From NCBI GenBank assembly GCA_030671985.1, contig DAOVHI010000036.1:1-11000 (forward strand): 11,000 bases of DNA, given 5' to 3'. This document shows positions 7,553 to 11,000 of this stretch, in pieces. Within the stretch, counting starts at the first letter, position 1, and the number at the start of each line of letters is the position of its first letter. The stretch is from a bacterium. GTDB lineage: Bacteria > JAHJDO01. The notes under the pieces are model-generated. The model was not told the DNA's origin. It made no database searches and saw nothing but the letters and a program-made list of their open reading frames with translations. The position numbers were made by a program, and so were the translations under genes.

Positions 7553-8329
7553 TTGAACAAAGAAATGATTTATTCTATAGCTGTGGTTTTGATCTTTTTT
7601 GTTCTTGAAGGGCTATTCCCGTTTTTCAAAGGACGGCAAAAGCGGATTAGTCATAGCGCTATAAATATTGGTTTTGGTATTACTAATGGCATAATAGCCA
7701 ATGTGCTGTTTGGCACTTTATTGATTTATATAGTACAGATGGCAAAGAAAAATTCATTCGGGTTGCTGTTTAACCTCAATATCTCATGGCATATTAAAGG
7801 TATTATTGCTTTTATGCTATTTGATCTATGGATGTATTTCTGGCATAGGATAAATCATGAAAATAAGTTTCTTTGGAAGTTCCATCGCATGCATCACTCA
7901 GATCTGGCTATGGATGCCTCAAGTGCGATGCGCTTTCATCCAATTGAGATAATATTATCTTCAGTCGTAAGACTGGCGATTATCCCGCTGCTGGGCATGG
8001 ATATTGTATTTTTGGCTATCTATAAGCTTGTTATGAGTCCGGTTATTTTGTTTCATCACAGTAATGTGTCTCTTAGTGAAGGTTCAGATAAGATGCTCAG
8101 GAGTATAATAGTTACTCCGAATATGCACAGAGTGCATCATTCCCAGGTATGGGATGAGACAAATTCTAATTACTCAAGTGTGTTTTCTTTTTGGGACAGG
8201 ATTTTCAGGTCATTCAAAAAAAGAAATGATCCTCAAGATATAAAGTTTGGATTGAGAATACTTAAGGAGGATAGATGGCAGAGTATAAAGGGAATGCTGC
8301 TTACCCCTTTATACGGGAAAATAAAATGA
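7553..8329 (+). CDS. Sterol desaturase / fatty acid hydroxylase family di-iron membrane protein
   Basis: The 258-residue protein starts at TTG 7553, with a GGGGAG/AGCAGG ribosome site 6-10 bases upstream; ATG 7565 is a second option that would remove only four residues. Hydrophobic helices lie near the N-terminus (about 5-25), at 43-63, 84-97 and 138-168. The His clusters of the family are present: H98-RIN-H102, H111-RM-H114-H115, FHP at 128-130, FHHSN at 167-171 and H192-RV-H195-H196. These bind two irons on the inner membrane and catalyse O2-dependent hydroxylation or desaturation of lipid chains or sterol-like substrates (family knowledge). The close of the gene overlaps the ribosome site of the next one. 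The natural substrate is unknown; given the neighbours, modification of a lipid that carries an arsenosugar is a conceivable role, but only inferred. Confidence 0.86.
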   Translation: MNKEMIYSIAVVLIFFVLEGLFPFFKGRQKRISHSAINIGFGITNGIIANVLFGTLLIYIVQMAKKNSFGLLFNLNISWHIKGIIAFMLFDLWMYFWHRINHENKFLWKFHRMHHSDLAMDASSAMRFHPIEIILSSVVRLAIIPLLGMDIVFLAIYKLVMSPVILFHHSNVSLSEGSDKMLRSIIVTPNMHRVHHSQVWDETNSNYSSVFSFWDRIFRSFKKRNDPQDIKFGLRILKEDRWQSIKGMLLTPLYGKIK

Positions 8330-8334
8330 AGGAG
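8329..8334 (+). promoter_or_regulatory. Ribosome binding site AAGGAG overlapping the previous stop
   Basis: AAGGAG begins on the last base of the preceding TGA (8327-8329) and lies 7 bases before ATG 8342. This arrangement suggests translational coupling between the di-iron protein and the TVP38 protein. Confidence 0.6.
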
Positions 8335-8341
8335 ATTTGCA

Positions 8342-9037
8342 ATGAAAATACTTAAAAATCCATGGGTGAAATTATTAATCGGCATTGCTGCAATTGGGTT
8401 GATTGTTGTTTTGATGAGGAGTTTAAATATCGATTTTTCGCAGATTAGTTCAGATGAGTTTAAAGCAAAGATAGATTCTTTTGGAATTTGGGGGCCGATT
8501 GCTTATATTATCCTTTATATACTTAGACCTTTAATTTTGCTGCCTGCTGCACTGACATCAGCATCGGCTGGAGCAATATGGGGACCATTAAAGGGATTTA
8601 TAATCCTTCAAATCGGAGCAAATCTTTCTGCAGTTGGGGAGTTTTTTATTGCGCGTTATTTTGCCCGTTCGGCTATTGAGAAAATGGTCAAGGGGAAAAT
8701 GGCAAAGATCGATGAGGCAGTGCAGAAAAGAGGCTTCATCACGGTTTTGCTTATAAGGCTTATCCCTAATGTTGCTTGGGACATACAGAATTTAAGCCTT
8801 GGGCTGACCAAAGTAAAATTCCGGGATTATTTTCTGGCAACATTGATCGGGATTATGCCCGGATCATTTGCGCTTGTATATTTTGGCGGTTCGCTGATAA
8901 GTGCTTTAACTAATCCTGCACATCTGTGGAAGATCGCTGTTGCTGTATTGCTTCTAGTAGGTGTATACTATTTGCAGAAGTTTCTCAAATTAAAGCATGG
9001 GCAACAGATAGATTCAAGTGATACCCATAGTAACTAA
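8342..9037 (+). CDS. TVP38/TMEM64 family inner-membrane protein
   Basis: The 231-residue protein has a membrane helix at about 8-25, then the SNARE-associated/VTT core: re-entrant hydrophobic segments at 52-70 and 73-95, FFIARYFARS at 101-110, LLIRLIPNVAWD at 136-147, LGL near 153-155, IGIMPGSFALVYFGG at 169-183, and a last helix at about 197-212 followed by a short polar tail. The R-L-I-P turn and the G-x-x-P-G stretch are the family hallmarks. DedA/TVP38 relatives move or scramble lipids or couple transport to ion gradients, and some have been linked to selenite or metal handling; none of that can be assigned here. TVP38 genes are a common companion of ArsS clusters as I recall, which suits a role in exporting or flipping a pathway product. 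No catalytic residue can be named from sequence alone. Confidence 0.86.
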   Translation: MKILKNPWVKLLIGIAAIGLIVVLMRSLNIDFSQISSDEFKAKIDSFGIWGPIAYIILYILRPLILLPAALTSASAGAIWGPLKGFIILQIGANLSAVGEFFIARYFARSAIEKMVKGKMAKIDEAVQKRGFITVLLIRLIPNVAWDIQNLSLGLTKVKFRDYFLATLIGIMPGSFALVYFGGSLISALTNPAHLWKIAVAVLLLVGVYYLQKFLKLKHGQQIDSSDTHSN

Positions 9038-9052
9038 TGAGTTTGTGTTAAC

Positions 9053-9060
9053 TAAGGAGG
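9053..9060 (+). promoter_or_regulatory. Strong ribosome binding site TAAGGAGG before ArsS-ArsM
   Basis: TAAGGAGG is a full match to the 16S anti-Shine-Dalgarno sequence, 5 bases before ATG 9066. It is the best ribosome site in the window and supports that ATG as the start. The ArsM half has no comparable site in front of M332 (10059), which supports production as one chain. Confidence 0.75.
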
Positions 9061-9065
9061 AAAAG

Positions 9066-11000
9066 ATGAATGCTTTTTTGAGCACTCTTGATGCATCCGG
9101 AATATCGAGAGACGACGAATGTCTAAAGAGAACAGAGCTGACTACTCTTCAGATAAACATGGGCAATTTGTGTAATCAAAATTGTCAGCATTGTCATGTG
9201 GGAGCATCGCCAGAAGGCAGCAAAGTAATGTCTATAAAAATAATTGATGATATTATTACTTTTCTAGCGACCAATAGGGGGTTGATCCTTGATATTACAG
9301 GCGGGGCTCCTGAGCTCAATCCGAATTTTAAATATTTTATTAAAAAAGCAAGACCGCATGTAGAAGAAATAATAGTGCGTTCCAATTTAAGTGTTATTTA
9401 TGAAAAGGGGAATGAGGATCTGCCGGAGTTTTATAAAAAAAACAAAATCCATTTGATCTGTTCTCTTCCTTGCTATGGAGAAGAGAATGTAGACAAACAG
9501 CGCGGTGACGGTGCTTTCAAGAAAAGCATTAGCGCTCTTAAGGCGCTAAATAGTATAGGCTATGCAAAGCAAAAGGATCTTGATATTGACCTTGTTTATA
9601 ATCCAAGCGGTGCGTTTTTACCGCCTGAGCAGGAAAAACTGCAAAAAGAATATTCACATCATTTAAAAAAGGACTTTAATATTGATTTCGGACGGCTTGT
9701 GACCATTACTAATGTTCCGATCAAGCGCTTTAAGGAATATCTTGATTCCCGCGGTGAGTATGATCAGTACATTGAATTGTTAAAGGATAATTTTAATCCC
9801 GAAACTGTGTGCGGTATTATGTGCCGTAAATTTTTAAGTATCGGCTATGACGGGAAGGTGTATGATTGTGATTTTAACCAGTCGCTGGGTTGGGAGTTAA
9901 AGGATGAAAGCGGCAAGCCTATTACAATTGCTAAATTAAGTCCTAAGCAGCTTGAGAGCAGGGATATCATGGTCGGAGAGCATTGCCTGTCATGTACAGC
10001 GGGTTATGGATCAAGCTGTCAGGGCGCGCTTGCTGATGATGTGACTGCGGGTAAGAAAATGGTCAAGGAGTATTACGGGAAGGTTCTTGCTAGCAAAAAC
10101 GATCTCAAAACAAGTGCCTGTTGCTCTGCGGAGGTATTTCCAATGTATATTAGAAAAATTGTAAAGGATATCTATCCGGAAATATTAGATAAGTTTTACG
10201 GTTGCGGTTCTCGCATACCGGATGCGATTGACGGCTGCACAGTTCTTGATCTTGGCTGCGGGACAGGACGGGATGTTTATATTGCATCCAAGCTGGTGGG
10301 TGAGAATGGTAGAGTCATCGGAGTTGATATGACTGATGAGCAGTTAGCGGTTGCTAATAAGTACCGAAAAAAACAGGCAGAGAAATTCGGATTTAAAAGC
10401 TCAAAAGTTGAGTTTAAAAAAGGCTATATTGAGGACCTGAAGTCTATAGGCATAGAAGATAACTCTGTGGATGTAGTTATATCCAATTGCGTGATAAATC
10501 TTTCTTTTGATAAACAGAAGGTAATGAAGGAGATCTTTAGGGTGTTAAAGCCAGGAGGGGAATTATTCTTTTCTGATGTTTTCGCCGGACGCAGGATATC
10601 AAAAGATTTGCTGGAAGACCCGGTTTTAGTCGGGGAATGTCTTGCCGGCGCTTTTTACATTGAGGATTTCAGGCGGCTGCTGAGTAGTCTTGGATGTCCT
10701 GATTGTCGGGTATATTCAGAGCGAAAAATTGCAATAAGTGATGCGGAAGTTAAAGCAAAGGTTGGCATGGTTGATTTCTATTCGCGTACAGTGAGAGCAT
10801 TTAAGCTGGATAGTCTTGAGGATCTCTGTGAGGACTATGGCCAGGTAGCTACGTATCTTGGAACAATCCAGAATAACCCGCATTCATTTATTCTTGATGA
10901 TCATCATGAATTTATTAAGGATAAGCCAATGCTTGTATGCGGTAATTCTGCGTCAATGATTGCCAATACGCGTTTTGCAAAACATTTTAAAGTCAGCGGT
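9066..11000 (+). CDS. arsS-arsM: ArsS radical SAM arsenosugar enzyme fused to ArsM arsenite methyltransferase (3' partial)
   Basis: The frame is open for 645 codons and runs off the window. Residues 1 to about 323 are ArsS: radical SAM cluster C36-x3-C40-x2-C43, the family signature DITGGAPELNP (76-86), C249/C253/C268, and HCLSCTAGYGSSCQG (306-320), where C318 (TGT) stands at the position that is selenocysteine in some members. ArsS uses SAM to add a 5'-deoxyadenosyl group to a dimethylated arsenic compound. From about residue 331 to the edge lies ArsM: EYYGKVL, C352-C353, FYGCG with C380, the SAM motif VLDLGCGTGRDV (393-404), VDMT, SNCVINLS with C475, GECLAGA with C525, and the C-terminal DYGQVATYLGT. 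C380, C475 and C525 match the arsenite-binding cysteines of known ArsM enzymes. Only about ten residues link the two halves and no stop lies between. These genes are usually separate neighbours, so the fusion would couple methylation to adenosylation. Perhaps 20-40 residues are missing. Confidence 0.93.
   Translation, partial: MNAFLSTLDASGISRDDECLKRTELTTLQINMGNLCNQNCQHCHVGASPEGSKVMSIKIIDDIITFLATNRGLILDITGGAPELNPNFKYFIKKARPHVEEIIVRSNLSVIYEKGNEDLPEFYKKNKIHLICSLPCYGEENVDKQRGDGAFKKSISALKALNSIGYAKQKDLDIDLVYNPSGAFLPPEQEKLQKEYSHHLKKDFNIDFGRLVTITNVPIKRFKEYLDSRGEYDQYIELLKDNFNPETVCGIMCRKFLSIGYDGKVYDCDFNQSLGWELKDESGKPITIAKLSPKQLESRDIMVGEHCLSCTAGYGSSCQGALADDVTAGKKMVKEYYGKVLASKNDLKTSACCSAEVFPMYIRKIVKDIYPEILDKFYGCGSRIPDAIDGCTVLDLGCGTGRDVYIASKLVGENGRVIGVDMTDEQLAVANKYRKKQAEKFGFKSSKVEFKKGYIEDLKSIGIEDNSVDVVISNCVINLSFDKQKVMKEIFRVLKPGGELFFSDVFAGRRISKDLLEDPVLVGECLAGAFYIEDFRRLLSSLGCPDCRVYSERKIAISDAEVKAKVGMVDFYSRTVRAFKLDSLEDLCEDYGQVATYLGTIQNNPHSFILDDHHEFIKDKPMLVCGNSASMIANTRFAKHFKVSG

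Noticed and set aside
10059-11000. Independent arsM gene starting at ATG 10059
   Set aside because: There is no stop codon between the ArsS and ArsM parts and no good ribosome site before this ATG, so a fusion is the simpler reading.
1-11000. CRISPR arrays, insertion sequences, tRNA/rRNA genes or long repeats
   Set aside because: No regularly spaced repeats, inverted-repeat-bounded transposase frames or RNA-gene patterns were seen; almost every base lies in a plus-strand gene.

Overview
The window is one unbroken, plus-strand gene cluster of eight genes. Seven have both ends inside the window or nearly so, and the last runs off the right edge. Neighbouring genes are 3 to 66 bases apart and I see no terminator-like hairpin between any of them, so most or all are probably one operon that began upstream and continues downstream. 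The DNA is AT-rich with Lys-rich proteins and A/T-ending codons. The enzyme mix suggests a Gram-negative, probably uncultivated bacterium: a TMTC-type membrane glycosyltransferase with TPRs, GH15, TVP38 and radical SAM arsenic chemistry. A PVC-related or Omnitrophota-like lineage would fit, but nothing here proves it.

Layout: (1) 1-1994, a multi-spanning TMTC/DUF1736-like glycosyltransferase with two TPRs, fused at its C-terminus to a DUF547 domain and cut at its N-terminus by the window edge. (2) 1998-2669, a small GT2 enzyme of the TIGR04283 (rSAM/selenodomain-associated, arsenosugar) type. (3) 2683-5340, a GH15 trehalase/glucoamylase-like hydrolase fused to a second, divergent DUF547 domain. 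(4) 5407-6081, a glucose-dehydrogenase-like SDR with a damaged or mis-starting N-terminus and an apparent internal deletion of about 35 residues. (5) 6101-7531, a mercuric-reductase-like flavoprotein disulfide oxidoreductase. (6) 7553-8329, a sterol-desaturase/fatty-acid-hydroxylase family di-iron membrane protein. (7) 8342-9037, a TVP38/TMEM64 membrane protein. (8) 9066 to beyond 11000, an open frame encoding an ArsS radical SAM enzyme fused without a break to an ArsM arsenite methyltransferase.

The last gene gives the cluster its meaning. ArsM methylates arsenite to dimethylarsenic species, and ArsS adds the 5'-deoxyadenosyl group, giving the precursor of arsenosugars. The TIGR04283 glycosyltransferase is a known genomic partner of ArsS. 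The window therefore looks like an extended arsenosugar locus. The fatty-acid-hydroxylase-like protein, the TVP38 protein and the sugar-handling enzymes make an arsenosugar-lipid or exported arsenosugar product a reasonable but unproven idea.

Points deserving most attention are the ArsS-ArsM fusion, DUF547 fused to two unrelated carbohydrate enzymes in one operon (one probably periplasmic, one cytoplasmic), and the two lesions in the SDR gene. No RNA genes, insertion sequences, CRISPR arrays or long repeats were seen.
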